Shown here in pieces: positions 37,252 through 47,255 of a DNA stretch of 64,000 bases. A program made the translations under genes and the position numbers. Where the stretch lies: assembly GCA_900466745.1 (NCBI GenBank), contig UBNE01000001.1, positions 89,221-153,220 on the forward strand, in the 5' to 3' direction. Position 1 is the first letter of the stretch. Each line of letters starts with the position of its first letter. Under the pieces are notes generated by a model. That model was not told the origin of the DNA and did not search any database. It saw nothing but the letters and a program-made list of their open reading frames with translations. This stretch comes from Hyphomicrobiales bacterium. GTDB lineage: Bacteria > Pseudomonadota > Alphaproteobacteria > Rhizobiales > Beijerinckiaceae.

Positions 37252-39012
37252 ATGGGCGATAGCGCCGATGATCACGAGCGGCTTGATGAAGAGGCCGTTG
37301 CGTCGATTCGGGCCGGTCTCGCTCGCGCTCTGGCTTCGGACGCCTTCAGCGCCGCACCTCAGCTCTCGGCCTTCCTGAGCTTCGTCGTCGAGCGCACGCT
37401 CGAGGGCCGCAGCGCCGAGCTGAAGGGCTACACCATCGCGGTCGAGGCGCTGGGCCGTCCGGCCGATTTCGATCCGCAGGCCGATCCGATCGTGCGGGTC
37501 GAGGCCGGCCGGCTGCGCCGCGCGCTCACCCAGTATTATGCGGGGGACGGCCAGAACGACCCGGTGCGGATGTCGATGCCGGTCGGCGGCTATGTGCCCG
37601 CCTTCGAATTCGTCGCCCCGGGCGCCGGGGCGGAAGGGCAGGAAGCGGAGGCCGGCGAGGAGGAGGCCGGGGAGGGCGAAGACGTCGCCGCCCTCGTCGA
37701 CCCGGCCGCGCGGCGCTGGCCCGCGGCCGCCCTTGCCGGGCTGGGCTGCGCCCTTCTCGCGCTGCTGGTCTGGTATCTGGAGCCCTTCGGCCGGCATCCC
37801 GCGCCGCCGGCTCCGGGTTCGCCGCCGCCGGTGCGTGCGGCGGCGACGGCGCCTGCTCCCTCCTCCGACATGATCCAGACCGTCGCGGTGGCGATCGCCG
37901 CGCCGCGGGTTCCCGAGGATCCCCGGATCGCCGATGCGCTGCGCCGCGTCTCGGAAGCGTTCGTCGACGTCATGGCGCGGTTCGACGACATCGTCATCGT
38001 CAAGGCGCCCGCGCCCGGCGACGCGGCGCCCAAGGACGTCGACTACGTCTTCGAGATCAGCTCCGTCTCGACCGGCAGCGTGCTCGAGGGCTTCGGCCGG
38101 CTGCGCGCCGCGAAGGACGGGCGGATCGTCTGGACCACCTCCGCCACCCGGCCCGCCGGCGAGGAGTTGCAGGATCAGGACCTGGCGGACATCGGCCGGC
38201 GCGTCGGCACGCGGCTGGCGGAGCCCTTCGGCATCATCCATGCCGATTTTCGGCAGAACGGAACCTCGTCGGCGATGCAATGCATCTTCCAGGCCCTCGA
38301 CTATCGCCGTTTCCTGACCGACGAGAAGCGCAACGCCACCCGGGAATGCCTGGCGAAGCTCGTCGAACGGGACCCGGAATTCTATCCGGCCTGGGCGCAG
38401 CTCGCCATGCTCGGCGCCGAGGAGGCTGCCGCCGGCCCGGAGGCCGACCGGCGCGCCATGCTCGACAACGCCCTCTCGGCCGCATTGGTGGCGATGCGCC
38501 TCGCGCCGTCCGGGGCGCGGGCGCAGCAGGCGATGATGGACGTTCTGTTCCTGCGCGGCACCGCCGGCGATGCGATCAAGGCCGGGCGCGAGGCGCTGAA
38601 CCGCAACCCCTACGACCCCGACGTCATGGCCGATCTCGGATCGGTCTATGTCCGCCTCAACCGCCCGGCCGAAGGGCTGCCGCTGCTGGAGCGCGCCGTC
38701 ATGCTGAGCCCCGGCCGGCCGCCCTCCTATGATTTCTACGCCTATCTCGCAGCCTATCTCACCGGGGCGAAGCGCCTGTCGGAGACCTATGCGTCCGTGC
38801 TGGCGGCCGACAGCACGCCCTGCAGCCTGCTCGGCCAGGCGCTGCAGGCCGCCGCCAACGGCGATTCCGCCAAGCGCGACGCTGCTCTGCAGGAGCTCGG
38901 CAAGCGCATCCCGCGTTTCGCCGCCGATCCCTATCTCTACCTGACGCGGAAGGGCTTCACCGCCGAGCTGGCGCAGCGGATCGTGGCCGATCTCGGATTG
39001 CCGGCTCCCTGA
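37252..39012 (+). CDS. TolB-like/TPR protein with N-terminal winged-helix-like domain and one TM helix
   Basis: A 586-residue protein. The first 120 residues (PQLSAFLSFVVERTLEGRSAELKGYTIAVEALGR, then DPIVRVEAGRLRRAL and GGYVPAF) match an N-terminal domain common in bacterial TPR or adenylate-cyclase-related signalling proteins. An acidic linker, a transmembrane helix (PAAALAGLGCALLALLVWYL, about 161-182), a TolB-like domain (about 215-340) and several TPR-like repeats (about 375-570) follow. It probably senses or scaffolds across the inner membrane; its partner is unknown. It is divergent from the aminotransferase. The ATG at 37252 has only a weak ribosome site. Confidence 0.8.
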   Translation: MGDSADDHERLDEEAVASIRAGLARALASDAFSAAPQLSAFLSFVVERTLEGRSAELKGYTIAVEALGRPADFDPQADPIVRVEAGRLRRALTQYYAGDGQNDPVRMSMPVGGYVPAFEFVAPGAGAEGQEAEAGEEEAGEGEDVAALVDPAARRWPAAALAGLGCALLALLVWYLEPFGRHPAPPAPGSPPPVRAAATAPAPSSDMIQTVAVAIAAPRVPEDPRIADALRRVSEAFVDVMARFDDIVIVKAPAPGDAAPKDVDYVFEISSVSTGSVLEGFGRLRAAKDGRIVWTTSATRPAGEELQDQDLADIGRRVGTRLAEPFGIIHADFRQNGTSSAMQCIFQALDYRRFLTDEKRNATRECLAKLVERDPEFYPAWAQLAMLGAEEAAAGPEADRRAMLDNALSAALVAMRLAPSGARAQQAMMDVLFLRGTAGDAIKAGREALNRNPYDPDVMADLGSVYVRLNRPAEGLPLLERAVMLSPGRPPSYDFYAYLAAYLTGAKRLSETYASVLAADSTPCSLLGQALQAAANGDSAKRDAALQELGKRIPRFAADPYLYLTRKGFTAELAQRIVADLGLPAP

Positions 39013-39167
39013 ACGCGCCGAGGAGCCGGTCCTTCCGGTCTCGCAGGGCGGCTCCGGGTGGCGCCGCGCGGTATGGCTCGCTTGTCGGCGCGCGCGGGCG
39101 TATCCTCGCGCAAGCGTTGTGATTCGCCCCTCCATTTCCCGATCAACCCCGACGCGCGAGCGCTGCC

Positions 39168-40643
39168 TTGGCTCCTGTGCGCCTGAAAGCCCTGCATCCC
39201 CTGGCCGGCGCCGTCACCGGCGTTTCGCTCGGCGCCGCCGTCGCCCTTCTCGTGCCGGGCCCGCTCGGGCCGGCGCTGGGCCTGCTGGCGGCGGGGGCCG
39301 GTCTGGCGGCGAGCCTCCGGGCGCTGGAGCGGCGCAATGCCGAGCACCGCGAGCTGCTCCTCGCCGGGCTCGGCGAGGTCAAGGTGCGGCTCGCGACCGG
39401 GGCCATCCGCATCGATGCCCTGTCGCAGCGCGTCGAGCTGATGCCCATGCGCGACGTCGACGCAGCCCCGGCCCGGGCCGCGATCAACGAGCTGACCGCC
39501 GAGGTCGGGCTGCTCGGCGACCTCATCCACCAGGTCGCGACGACGCTCGCCGACCATGACGAGAAGCTGCTGCGCCTGCCGCAGGCCGCGCCGCAGATGC
39601 CGGCATCGCCGCTCGCGGCGCCGGCCCCCGCCCCGGAGGTGCGCCTCGATCCCGAGGCGGCGCGCCGGGAGCACGCCGAAAAGCTGGCGGCCGAGCGGGC
39701 CGCCGCCGCCCGGGCCGCGCGCGAGGAGGCGCAGGCCGAGCGGGCCGCCCTCATCGGCGCCGCGCTCAGCGACGGGCGGGTCGAGGTGCAGTTGCAGCCG
39801 ATCGTCTCGCTGCCGCAGCGCCGGACCCGCGGCTACGAGGCGCTGCCGGGCCTGAGGCTCGACGAGAACACGCTGCTGCTGCCGCATGAATTCCTCGAGA
39901 TCGTCGATGAGCGCGGCCTCGGCCAGACGCTGGACGCGCTCGTCCTGACCCGCGCGCTCGCCATCGCCCGCCATCTTGCCGCCAAGGACGGCGACGTCTT
40001 CATCACCTGCAATTTCAGCGCGGCGACCTGGGCGTCCTCGCGGGCCCTGGCCGCGCTGACCCGCATCCTCGAGCGCTATCGCGACCATATCGGGCGCCTC
40101 GTCATCGAGATGCCGCAGGCGGTGTTCCGGTCGCTCGACCCGACGAGCCTCGGCCTGCTCGGCGCGATGTCGGCCAATGGCGTGCGCTTCGCGCTCGATC
40201 AGGTCGCGGATCTGCGCCTCGATCCGCGTTCGCTGTTCGATCGCGGCATCCGCTTCGTCAAGGTCCGGGCGGCGCTGCTCGGCGCCCATGCCGAGGGGCG
40301 CGTCGCCAGCGACATCGCGGCCGGCGACCTCGCGGCGCTGCTCGGGCGTGCCTCGATCGCGCTCGTCGCCGAGGGGGTCGAGGACAATCCGATGGCCGCC
40401 GACATGATCGAGCTCGGCGTCGGCATGGGGCAGGGCAACGCCTTCTCGCCGCCGCGCCCGGTGAAGCCCGAGGTCTTCGCCGAACCCGCCCCGGCTGCCC
40501 CGGCACGGGCAGAACCGCCGACCGCTCGGCCCACGGCCGAGGTGCTGGATTATCCGCAGCCTTCCGCGCCCGCCGCGGCGGAGGCCCAGCCGAAGCCCGA
40601 AAGGCTGCCCTTCCGCGCCGTGCTGCGCCGCGCCAGCGCCTGA
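39168..40643 (+). CDS. Membrane protein with degenerate EAL domain
   Basis: A 491-residue protein. Two hydrophobic helices (about 10-50) are followed by a helical, coiled-coil-like region to residue 200, an EAL domain (about 200-430) and a Pro/Ala-rich tail. EAL itself is present (224-226), as are Gln210, Asn282, Glu314, Lys365 and AEGVE (401-405). The metal-binding DDFGTG loop is replaced by LDQVAD (343-348), losing one Asp and the glycines of loop 6. It is therefore likely a c-di-GMP sensor or scaffold and not an active phosphodiesterase. The start is uncertain: TTG at 39168 or GTG at 39177; neither has a strong ribosome site. Confidence 0.82.
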   Translation: MAPVRLKALHPLAGAVTGVSLGAAVALLVPGPLGPALGLLAAGAGLAASLRALERRNAEHRELLLAGLGEVKVRLATGAIRIDALSQRVELMPMRDVDAAPARAAINELTAEVGLLGDLIHQVATTLADHDEKLLRLPQAAPQMPASPLAAPAPAPEVRLDPEAARREHAEKLAAERAAAARAAREEAQAERAALIGAALSDGRVEVQLQPIVSLPQRRTRGYEALPGLRLDENTLLLPHEFLEIVDERGLGQTLDALVLTRALAIARHLAAKDGDVFITCNFSAATWASSRALAALTRILERYRDHIGRLVIEMPQAVFRSLDPTSLGLLGAMSANGVRFALDQVADLRLDPRSLFDRGIRFVKVRAALLGAHAEGRVASDIAAGDLAALLGRASIALVAEGVEDNPMAADMIELGVGMGQGNAFSPPRPVKPEVFAEPAPAAPARAEPPTARPTAEVLDYPQPSAPAAAEAQPKPERLPFRAVLRRASA

Positions 40644-40731
40644 TCGGCCGTCCCAGCGTCGCGACGGCTCCCTCCAGGCGCGCAACGGAGCCCTCCCGAA
40701 AGCGGTTTCCCCTTTCCGGCCCGGTGCTTTG

Positions 40732-40835
40732 GATCGTCGCGCCTCCTTCCGGATGCGGTAACGATGATCTATCTCATTGCTGGCGCATCGGATTTTTCCG
40801 AAAAGTGGATTCCACTTTTCGGTCCGATGCTCTAG
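40732..40835. repeat. Dispersed palindromic intergenic element, type B (reverse orientation)
   Basis: Read on the plus strand it shows GCGGTAACGATGATCTATCTCATTG followed by GCATCGGATTTTTCCGAAAAGTGGATTCCACTTTTCGGTCCGATGCTCTAG. This is the reverse complement of the copy at 17782-17888 with few changes. It lies between the EAL gene and the HAD gene, both rightward. Confidence 0.85.
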
Positions 40836-40880
40836 AGCAGGCCGCGCTGCCGCCTGGCTTCACCCATGGGAGAGACTATC

Positions 40881-41750
40881 GTGCCGATGACGGGCTCCGA
40901 ACCGGTTGCCGCCCTTTCGGGGTTTTCGCAGATCGCCGGACGCTTCGACCTCTGCTTCTGCGATGTCTGGGGCGTCGTCCATAACGGCGTCGCCGCCTTT
41001 CCCGGCGCGATCGAGGCCCTGACGAAAATGCGCGCGGACGGTACCGCGGTGGTGCTCATCACCAATGCGCCGCGCCCGCGCGACCTGATCGCGCGGCAGC
41101 TCGACGGCTTCGGCGTGCCGCGCGCCGCCTGGGACGCGATCGTGACCTCGGGCGATGTCTGCCGCGCGCTGATCGGCGCGCGCGCCGGCCAGCCGATGTT
41201 CCGGCTCGGCCCCGACCGCGACCTGCCGCTGGTCGCCGGGCTCGACGCCCCCGAGGCCGGGCCGGCCGAGGCCTCCTATGTGCTCTGCACCGGGCTCTTC
41301 GACGACGAGGCCGACACGCCGGAGACCTATGCCGAACTGCTCGCCGGCTTCGCGGCGCGCGGGCTGACGATGATCTGCGCCAATCCCGATCTCGTCGTCG
41401 AGCGCGGCGGCCGGATCGTGCCCTGCGCCGGTTCGGTCGCGCTCGCCTATGAGGAGATCGGCGGCGAGGTGATCTATGCCGGCAAGCCGCACCGCCCGAT
41501 CTACGACGTGGCGCTGGCGCTTGCCGAGGAGAAGCGCGGCGCGGCGATCGCGCGCGACCGGATCTGCGCCATAGGCGATGCGATCCGCACCGACATCGCC
41601 GGCGCGGCGGAATTCGGCGCCGCCGGCATCATGGTGCTGGCCGGCATCCATGCGCAGGACCTGATGCAGGCCTCCTGGGAGGAGCGCCACGGCTGGTTCG
41701 GCCGCCAGACGCACCGTCCCGACTACGCCATTCCGCATCTGGTCTGGTGA
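40881..41750 (+). CDS. HAD superfamily IIA hydrolase (TIGR01459 type)
   Basis: A 289-residue HAD phosphatase. Motif I is FCDVWGVVHNG (Asp nucleophile, with W in place of the usual second-acid pattern, as in TIGR01459). Motif II is LITNAPRP, and motif III/IV is GKPHRPIYD plus AIGDAIRTDIAGA. It is NagD/p-nitrophenyl-phosphatase related; the physiological substrate is unknown. I choose GTG at 40881 because GGGAGAG ends six bases upstream. An ATG at 40866 precedes that site and is unlikely, and an ATG at 40887 is also possible. It heads the conserved HAD / MaoC / ribF / ileS / lspA order, with a CheY gene converging between. Confidence 0.88.
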   Translation: MPMTGSEPVAALSGFSQIAGRFDLCFCDVWGVVHNGVAAFPGAIEALTKMRADGTAVVLITNAPRPRDLIARQLDGFGVPRAAWDAIVTSGDVCRALIGARAGQPMFRLGPDRDLPLVAGLDAPEAGPAEASYVLCTGLFDDEADTPETYAELLAGFAARGLTMICANPDLVVERGGRIVPCAGSVALAYEEIGGEVIYAGKPHRPIYDVALALAEEKRGAAIARDRICAIGDAIRTDIAGAAEFGAAGIMVLAGIHAQDLMQASWEERHGWFGRQTHRPDYAIPHLVW

Positions 41751-41756
41751 AGGGCC

Positions 41757-42140
41757 TCAGGCGGCGCAGACGGATTCGATCTTCGTCTTCAGGGTCTGGG
41801 CGTTGAACGGCTTGACGATGTAGTTGCTGACCCCGGCCTTGCGGGCGGCGATGACGTTTTCGGTCTTCGATTCGGCGGTGACGATGATGAAGGGCGTCTG
41901 CGCCAGCTTCTCCTCCTCGCGCACCCGCTGCAACAGCTCGAAGCCGCTCATCGGCTCCATGTTCCAGTCGGAAATGACGAGGCCGTAGCGCTTGTCGCGC
42001 ATCTTCTCGATCGCGGCCGAACCGTCCGAGGCGTCGTCGACATTCTCGAAGCCGAGCTGCTTCAGCAGGTTGCGGATGATGCGGATCATCGTCTGGTAGT
42101 CGTCGACGACGAGGATCGGCATGGACGTGTCGAGAGCCAT
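41757..42140 (-). CDS. Single-domain CheY-like response regulator
   Basis: A 127-residue receiver domain without an output domain. The acid pair Asp13-Asp14, phospho-acceptor Asp58 (ISDWNM), Thr88 (VTAESK) and Lys110 (VKPF) are all present. The SDWNMEPMSGFELLQ sequence is close to chemotaxis CheY proteins. The ATG at 42140 has GGAG seven bases upstream. No chemotaxis or histidine-kinase gene is nearby, so its kinase is encoded elsewhere; it may be a phosphate sink or a flagellar switch regulator. It converges on the HAD gene with six bases between stops. Confidence 0.93.
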   Translation of the reverse strand: MALDTSMPILVVDDYQTMIRIIRNLLKQLGFENVDDASDGSAAIEKMRDKRYGLVISDWNMEPMSGFELLQRVREEEKLAQTPFIIVTAESKTENVIAARKAGVSNYIVKPFNAQTLKTKIESVCAA

Positions 42141-42386
42141 TGGGATGCTCCAGGCATGACGGTTCCGGCACCGGACCGTCCCGGCGCCGCGCCGCGCGAT
42201 CGAGGCGGCCTCCACTCGTCTCCGGTGATAGCCCCGGCGCGTTGCAAAGGGGTTAATCCGATCTCCGAGTGACCAAAGGGAAGGCGCCCGTCCGCACCAA
42301 AGTCCAATTGCCGTTTTTTTGCGGTTGCGAGACGATCGGTCGTCGAGGTCGGGGGTTGGGGGACCGCCAGAAGCCACGAGAGATCC

Positions 42387-42842
42387 ATGACGGTTCAGCC
42401 CGTGCCCGGCACGCTCTATACGGTCCATGCTTTCGAGGATCTGGCGATCGGCCAGCGCGAGAGCCTGATGCGCACGGTGATGGAGCGCGACGTCGCGCTC
42501 TTCGCCGAGCTCTCGGGCGACGCCAACCCCATCCATCTCTGCGACCGCTTCGCCGCCGGCACCCGCTACGGCCAGCGCATCGCCCATGGCATGCTGAGCG
42601 CGAGCCTCGTCTCGGCCCTGCTCGGCACGCGTCTGCCCGGTCCCGGCGCCGTCTATCTCTCGCAGACCCTGACGTTCCTCAGCCCCGTCAAGATCGGCGA
42701 CGTGGTTACCGCCCGCGTCGAGGTGGTCGAGCTGGTGGCGGAGCGGCGCCGGGCGCGGCTGTTCTGCGAATGCCTCGTCGACGGCAAGGCCGTGATGGAA
42801 GGCGAGGCTTGGGTCGCGATGCCGCCCGGAGCCGCGGCCTGA
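42387..42842 (+). CDS. MaoC family (R)-specific enoyl-CoA hydratase
   Basis: A 151-residue hot-dog-fold hydratase. The catalytic motif ELSGDANPIH (41-50) contains the Asp45 / His50 dyad of PhaJ-type enzymes, followed by RIAHGML in the second motif. It would hydrate trans-2-enoyl-CoA to (R)-3-hydroxyacyl-CoA, feeding polyhydroxyalkanoate synthesis or other lipid routes. The ATG at 42387 is preceded by a GAGAG site. Its position between the HAD gene and ribF, on the same strand, suggests housekeeping expression. It is divergent from the CheY gene across 246 bases in which I see no other gene. Confidence 0.92.
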   Translation: MTVQPVPGTLYTVHAFEDLAIGQRESLMRTVMERDVALFAELSGDANPIHLCDRFAAGTRYGQRIAHGMLSASLVSALLGTRLPGPGAVYLSQTLTFLSPVKIGDVVTARVEVVELVAERRRARLFCECLVDGKAVMEGEAWVAMPPGAAA

Positions 42843-42937
42843 CGTCCGCGCGCGGCCTGCGGCCTTGACGCCCCGCCGGCCTTGGCCGCAAAGACGAGCG
42901 TCGCCCGGCTGTCCGGGCCAGTGGACGTTCTCGATCG

Positions 42938-43921
42938 ATGCCATCCCCAGCCGATGAGCCGCCGTGCCGTGAGCCGGTGGCCGTGGTCCTCGACCTCGAC
43001 AAGCCCGTTCCCGACGCCTTGCGCGGCGCCGTCCTGGCGCTGGGCAATTTCGACGGCGTCCATCGCGGCCATGCCGAGCTCGCCCGCGTCGCCGCCGCCA
43101 TGGCGCGCAATCTCGGCACGCGGCCGGCCGCCTTCACCTTCGAGCCGCATCCGCGCAGCGTCTTCCGCCCGGAGGAGCCGGTCTTCCGGCTGACCTCGCC
43201 GCAGCTCAAGCTCGAGGGGCTGGCGCAAGCGGGCTTCGCGCAGGTCTTCGTCCTGCCCTTCGATCGCGACATCGCGGCGATTCCCGCCGAGCGCTTCGTC
43301 GACGACCTGCTCGTCGGCCGGCTCGGCGCGGCGGGCCTCGTCTGCGGCTACGACTTCCATTTCGGCAAGGGTCGCACCGGCTCGCCCGAGACGCTGCAGG
43401 CCCATGGGCTGGCCGCGGACATCCCGATCGCGGTGGTGCCGCCTCTGTCCTGGCAGGGCGAGCCCGTCTCCTCGACGCTGATCCGCGCCGCGCTGGCGGA
43501 GGGGGACGTCGCCCGCGCCGCCGCCTTCCTCGGCCGGCCCTGGACCGTGCGCGGGCTCGTCGTCCATGGCGACAAGCGCGGCCGCGACCTCGGCTATCCC
43601 ACCGCGAACATGCATCTTGCCCGCGATTGCCGCCTGCGCCACGGCATCTACGCGGTCAGGATGAGGATCGACGGCGTCTGGCATGACGGCGTCGCGAGCT
43701 TCGGCAGCCGCCCGACCTTCGACGACGGCGCGCCGCGGCTGGAGACCTTCGTCTTCGATTTCTCGGGCGACCTCTACGGCAAGCGCGTCGACGTCGCCTT
43801 CGTCGACTGGCTGCGCGGCGAGGCGAAATTCGACTCGCTCGAGGCGCTGGTCGCCCAGATGGACGCCGACAGCGCCCGCGCGCGCGAGATCCTGGCGAAA
43901 ACGCCGCCCTTCCTTCCGTGA
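42938..43921 (+). CDS. ribF: Bifunctional riboflavin kinase / FAD synthetase
   Basis: A 327-residue enzyme. The N-terminal FAD synthetase half shows ALGNFDGVHRGHAELA (about 34-49, the nucleotidyltransferase HxGH motif) and a CGYDFHFGKGRTG block; STLIRAAL follows. The C-terminal riboflavin kinase half (about 200-325) has GDKRGRDLGYPTANM, with the PTAN motif. It makes FMN and FAD from riboflavin. Length and domain order are typical. It lies upstream of ileS, separated by a palindromic element, an arrangement conserved in many proteobacteria. I see no RFN riboswitch upstream. Confidence 0.95.
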   Translation: MPSPADEPPCREPVAVVLDLDKPVPDALRGAVLALGNFDGVHRGHAELARVAAAMARNLGTRPAAFTFEPHPRSVFRPEEPVFRLTSPQLKLEGLAQAGFAQVFVLPFDRDIAAIPAERFVDDLLVGRLGAAGLVCGYDFHFGKGRTGSPETLQAHGLAADIPIAVVPPLSWQGEPVSSTLIRAALAEGDVARAAAFLGRPWTVRGLVVHGDKRGRDLGYPTANMHLARDCRLRHGIYAVRMRIDGVWHDGVASFGSRPTFDDGAPRLETFVFDFSGDLYGKRVDVAFVDWLRGEAKFDSLEALVAQMDADSARAREILAKTPPFLP

Positions 43922-44231
43922 AGGCTGCCTGCTCGATCGCCCGCGCGTCGATAGGACGCGAGAACGGCGCTCGATCAGGACATGGTCGCATCGGATCGAA
44001 TCCGAAAAGTGGATTCCACTTTTCGGTCCGATGCGATAGAAGCCCCTCATGCCCGCCGAACGCGCCATTCTGATCGATCTGTCCCGGCGAATTACGGGCC
44101 CGGCTGCCGCCTCGCGCTAGACAGGTGCGGGCGCTTGCGCAGTCCGGGTTGAAGACCGCTTTTCCCGTTTCAAATGCGGATGCGCCGGAGCCCGACGAGA
44201 GGCCCGCCGTCCCGATTGTCCGAGCCGGAAC
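43922..44231. other. ribF-ileS intergenic region
   Basis: These 310 bases contain a truncated type B palindromic element (43988-44040) and otherwise about 190 bases leading to ileS. I see no T-box-like structure, small ORF or clear promoter; the ileS ATG follows a short GAGCCGGAAC leader. Confidence 0.5.
43988..44040. repeat. Dispersed palindromic intergenic element, type B (single hairpin, truncated)
   Basis: GCATCGGATCGAATCCGAAAAGTGGATT followed by its near-complement CCACTTTTCGGTCCGATGC. Only the first hairpin of the type B element is present; the second arm found in the copies at 17782 and 53198 is missing. Confidence 0.8.
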
Positions 44232-47200
44232 ATGACCGACAAGACGAAGACCGCCCAGGCCCCGCAGGGCGCAGAAGCAACCGCCGACGGCGTCGATTAC
44301 GCGCAGACGCTGTTCCTGCCCCAGACCGAGTTCCCGATGCGCGCCGGCCTGCCCCAGCGCGAGCCTGAGCTGCTCGCCCGCTGGGCCAGGATCGACCTCT
44401 ACCGCAAGCTGCGCGAGGCCGGGCAGGGACGCGACCGCTTCGTCCTGCATGACGGCCCCCCCTATGCCAACGGCAACATCCATATCGGCCATGCGCTCAA
44501 CAAGGTGCTGAAGGACCTGGTCACGCGCTCGCAGCAGATGCTCGGCCACGATTCCAACTATGTGCCGGGCTGGGACTGCCATGGCCTGCCGATCGAATGG
44601 AAGATCGAGGAGCAGTATCGCGCCAAGGGGCTGAACAAGGACGACGTCCCGGTCGTCGAGTTCCGCAAGGAATGCCGCGCCTTCGCCGAGCACTGGGTCG
44701 ACATCCAGCGCAACGAGTTCAAGCGCCTCGGTGTCGAGGGCGACTGGGCCCATCCCTATCTCACCATGGCCTATCCCGCCGAGGCGCAGATCGCCCGCGA
44801 GATCATGAAGTTCGCCGAGACCGGCCAGCTCTATCGCGGCTCCAAGCCGGTGATGTGGTCGGTGGTCGAGAAGACCGCGCTGGCCGAGGCCGAGGTCGAG
44901 TACGAGGAGCATGTCAGCGACACGGTCCATGTCGCGTTCCCGCTGCTGAATGCACCCGCCGCGCTCGCCGGGGCCTCTGTCGTCATCTGGACGACCACGC
45001 CCTGGACGATCCCCGGCAACCGCGCGATCTCCTATCACCACAAGATCGGCTATGGGCTCTACAGGGTCACGGCCGCGCCCGAGACCAACTGGGCCAAGAC
45101 CGGCGCGACCTATATCCTCGCCAAGAACCTGGCCGAGAGCGTCTTCAAGGCCGCCAAGGTCGAGGCGTTCGAGCTGGTCGCGGATGTGCCTGCCGATCAG
45201 CTCGCCGGCCTGACCGCCGCCCATCCCCTGCGCGGCCGCGGCTACGATTTCGACGTGCCGCTGCTCGACGGCGATCACGTCACCGACGACGCCGGCACCG
45301 GCTTCGTCCACACCGCGCCGGGCCATGGCCGCGAGGACTTCGACATCTGGATGGCGAATGGCCGCATGCTGGCCGAGCGCGGCATCGAGACCCGCATCCC
45401 CTATACCGTCGACGCCGATGGCCGCTTCACCAAGGAAGCGCCGGGCTTCGAGGGCGCGCAGGTCATCACCGACAAGGGCGAGAAGGGCGACGCCAACGAG
45501 GTCGTCATCAAGGCGCTGGTCGAGGCCGGCAACCTCGTCGCGCGCGGACGGCTGAAGCACCAGTATCCGCATAGCTGGCGCTCGAAGAAGCCGGTGATCT
45601 TCCGCAACACGCCGCAATGGTTCATCGCCATGGACAAGCCGATCGGCGAGGCCGGCGCGCCGGATGCGGCCGATCCCAAGCCCGTCGCCGGCGGCAATGC
45701 CGACACGCTGCGCAACCGCGCGCTCAAGGCGATCAAGGAGACCGAATGGGTGCCGGCGGTGGGCGAGAACCGCATCACCGGCATGATCGCCAACCGCCCC
45801 GACTGGGTGGTCTCGCGCCAGCGCGCCTGGGGCGTGCCAATCACCGTCTTCGTCGACAGGGAGACCAAGGACATCCTCGTCGATGCCAAGGTCAACGCCG
45901 CCATCGCCGCGGCCTTCGAGGCGGAGGGCGCCGATGCCTGGTTCACCGACACGGACGGCGCCCGCTTCCTCAAGCCCTTCGGCTACGATCCGGCCAAATA
46001 CGAGCGCGTCACCGACGTGCTCGACGTCTGGTTCGATTCCGGCTCGACCCACGCCTTCACCCTGGAGAAGCGCGCCGATCTGAAGACCCATCGCGTCGTC
46101 GATGGCGGCAAGGACCGCGTGATGTATCTCGAAGGCTCGGACCAGCATCGCGGCTGGTTCCATTCGAGCCTGCTGGAAAGCTGCGGGACGCGCGGCCAGG
46201 CGCCCTTCGACGTCGTCCTCACCCATGGCTTCTGCCTGGACGAGAAGGGCGAGAAGATGTCGAAGTCCAAGGGCAACGTCACCGCCCCGCAGGACGTCAT
46301 CAAGGATTCGGGCGCCGACATCCTGCGCCTCTGGGTCGCGGCGGCGGATTATTCCGACGATCTGCGCATCGGCAGGGAGATCCTCAAGACCTTCGTCGAG
46401 ACCTATCGCAAGCTGCGCAACACCCAGCGCTGGATGCTCGGCACGCTCGCCCATTTCAGCGAGGAGATCCGGGTTTCCGATCCGCAGACCATGCCCGAGC
46501 TGGAGCGGCTGATGCTGCACCGCCTCGCCGAGCTCGGCCCGCAGGTGATGGAGGCCTACCGGACCTACGACTACAAGAAGGTGGTGTTCCTGCTCTCGCA
46601 GTTCATGAACACCGAGCTCTCGGCCTTCTATTTCGACGTGCGCAAGGACGCGCTCTACTGCGATCCGCAATCGAGCCATGTCCGCAGGAGCGCGCTCACC
46701 GTCGTCGACCATCTCTTCCGCTGCCTCACGACCTGGCTGGCGCCGATCCTGGTCTTCACCGCCGAGGAGGCCTGGCTGGAGCGTTATCCGCAGGTGAAGG
46801 CCGAGGACGGCTCGGTGCATCTCGAGCTCTTCGTCGAGGCGCCGGAAAGCTGGCTCGATCCCGAGCTGGCCGAGCGCTGGAGCAAGATCCGCCGTGTGCG
46901 CCGCGTCGTCACCGGCGCGCTGGAGCTGGAGCGCGCCGCCAAGCGCATCGGCTCCTCGCTCGAGGCCGCGCCGCAGGTCTTCGTCTCCGATCCGGATTTG
47001 CTCGCGGCGCTGTCCGGCGTCGACCTCGCCGAGGTCAGCATCACCTCCGGCATCGGCATCGACGGCGGGGAGGGACCGGCGGAGGCCTTCCGCCTCGCCG
47101 ACGTGCCGGGCGTCGCGGTGGTGCCGCACCGCGCCGACGGCGTCAAATGCGCCCGCTCCTGGAAGTATTTCGATCCGGCGACGGCCGATCCGGCCTATCC

Positions 47201-47255
47201 GCTGGTGACGCCGCGCGACGCCAGGGCGCTCAGGGAACGCGGGGTCCGCGCCTGA
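44232..47255 (+). CDS. ileS: Isoleucyl-tRNA synthetase
   Basis: A 1007-residue class I synthetase that charges tRNA-Ile. The HIGH motif is at 84-87 in [15 protein letters not shown], and the KMSKS loop at 675-679 in EKMSKSKGN. The editing (CP1) domain lies between them, with the conserved [10 protein letters not shown] stretch, and a C-terminal anticodon-binding region completes it. There is no obvious C-terminal zinc-finger Cys cluster, as in other alphaproteobacterial IleRS proteins of this size. Its TGA overlaps the lspA ATG by one base, so the two are translationally coupled. Confidence 0.97.
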   Translation: MTDKTKTAQAPQGAEATADGVDYAQTLFLPQTEFPMRAGLPQREPELLARWARIDLYRKLREAGQGRDRFVLHDGPPYANGNIHIGHALNKVLKDLVTRSQQMLGHDSNYVPGWDCHGLPIEWKIEEQYRAKGLNKDDVPVVEFRKECRAFAEHWVDIQRNEFKRLGVEGDWAHPYLTMAYPAEAQIAREIMKFAETGQLYRGSKPVMWSVVEKTALAEAEVEYEEHVSDTVHVAFPLLNAPAALAGASVVIWTTTPWTIPGNRAISYHHKIGYGLYRVTAAPETNWAKTGATYILAKNLAESVFKAAKVEAFELVADVPADQLAGLTAAHPLRGRGYDFDVPLLDGDHVTDDAGTGFVHTAPGHGREDFDIWMANGRMLAERGIETRIPYTVDADGRFTKEAPGFEGAQVITDKGEKGDANEVVIKALVEAGNLVARGRLKHQYPHSWRSKKPVIFRNTPQWFIAMDKPIGEAGAPDAADPKPVAGGNADTLRNRALKAIKETEWVPAVGENRITGMIANRPDWVVSRQRAWGVPITVFVDRETKDILVDAKVNAAIAAAFEAEGADAWFTDTDGARFLKPFGYDPAKYERVTDVLDVWFDSGSTHAFTLEKRADLKTHRVVDGGKDRVMYLEGSDQHRGWFHSSLLESCGTRGQAPFDVVLTHGFCLDEKGEKMSKSKGNVTAPQDVIKDSGADILRLWVAAADYSDDLRIGREILKTFVETYRKLRNTQRWMLGTLAHFSEEIRVSDPQTMPELERLMLHRLAELGPQVMEAYRTYDYKKVVFLLSQFMNTELSAFYFDVRKDALYCDPQSSHVRRSALTVVDHLFRCLTTWLAPILVFTAEEAWLERYPQVKAEDGSVHLELFVEAPESWLDPELAERWSKIRRVRRVVTGALELERAAKRIGSSLEAAPQVFVSDPDLLAALSGVDLAEVSITSGIGIDGGEGPAEAFRLADVPGVAVVPHRADGVKCARSWKYFDPATADPAYPLVTPRDARALRERGVRA

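Noticed and set aside
44041..44231. T-box or other leader upstream of ileS
   Set aside because: No conserved T-box sequence, specifier hairpin or attenuator T-run could be seen; T-boxes are also rare in this class.
43656..47129. Long minus-strand frame opposite ileS
   Set aside because: It is entirely antisense to a canonical isoleucyl-tRNA synthetase and has no domain of its own.
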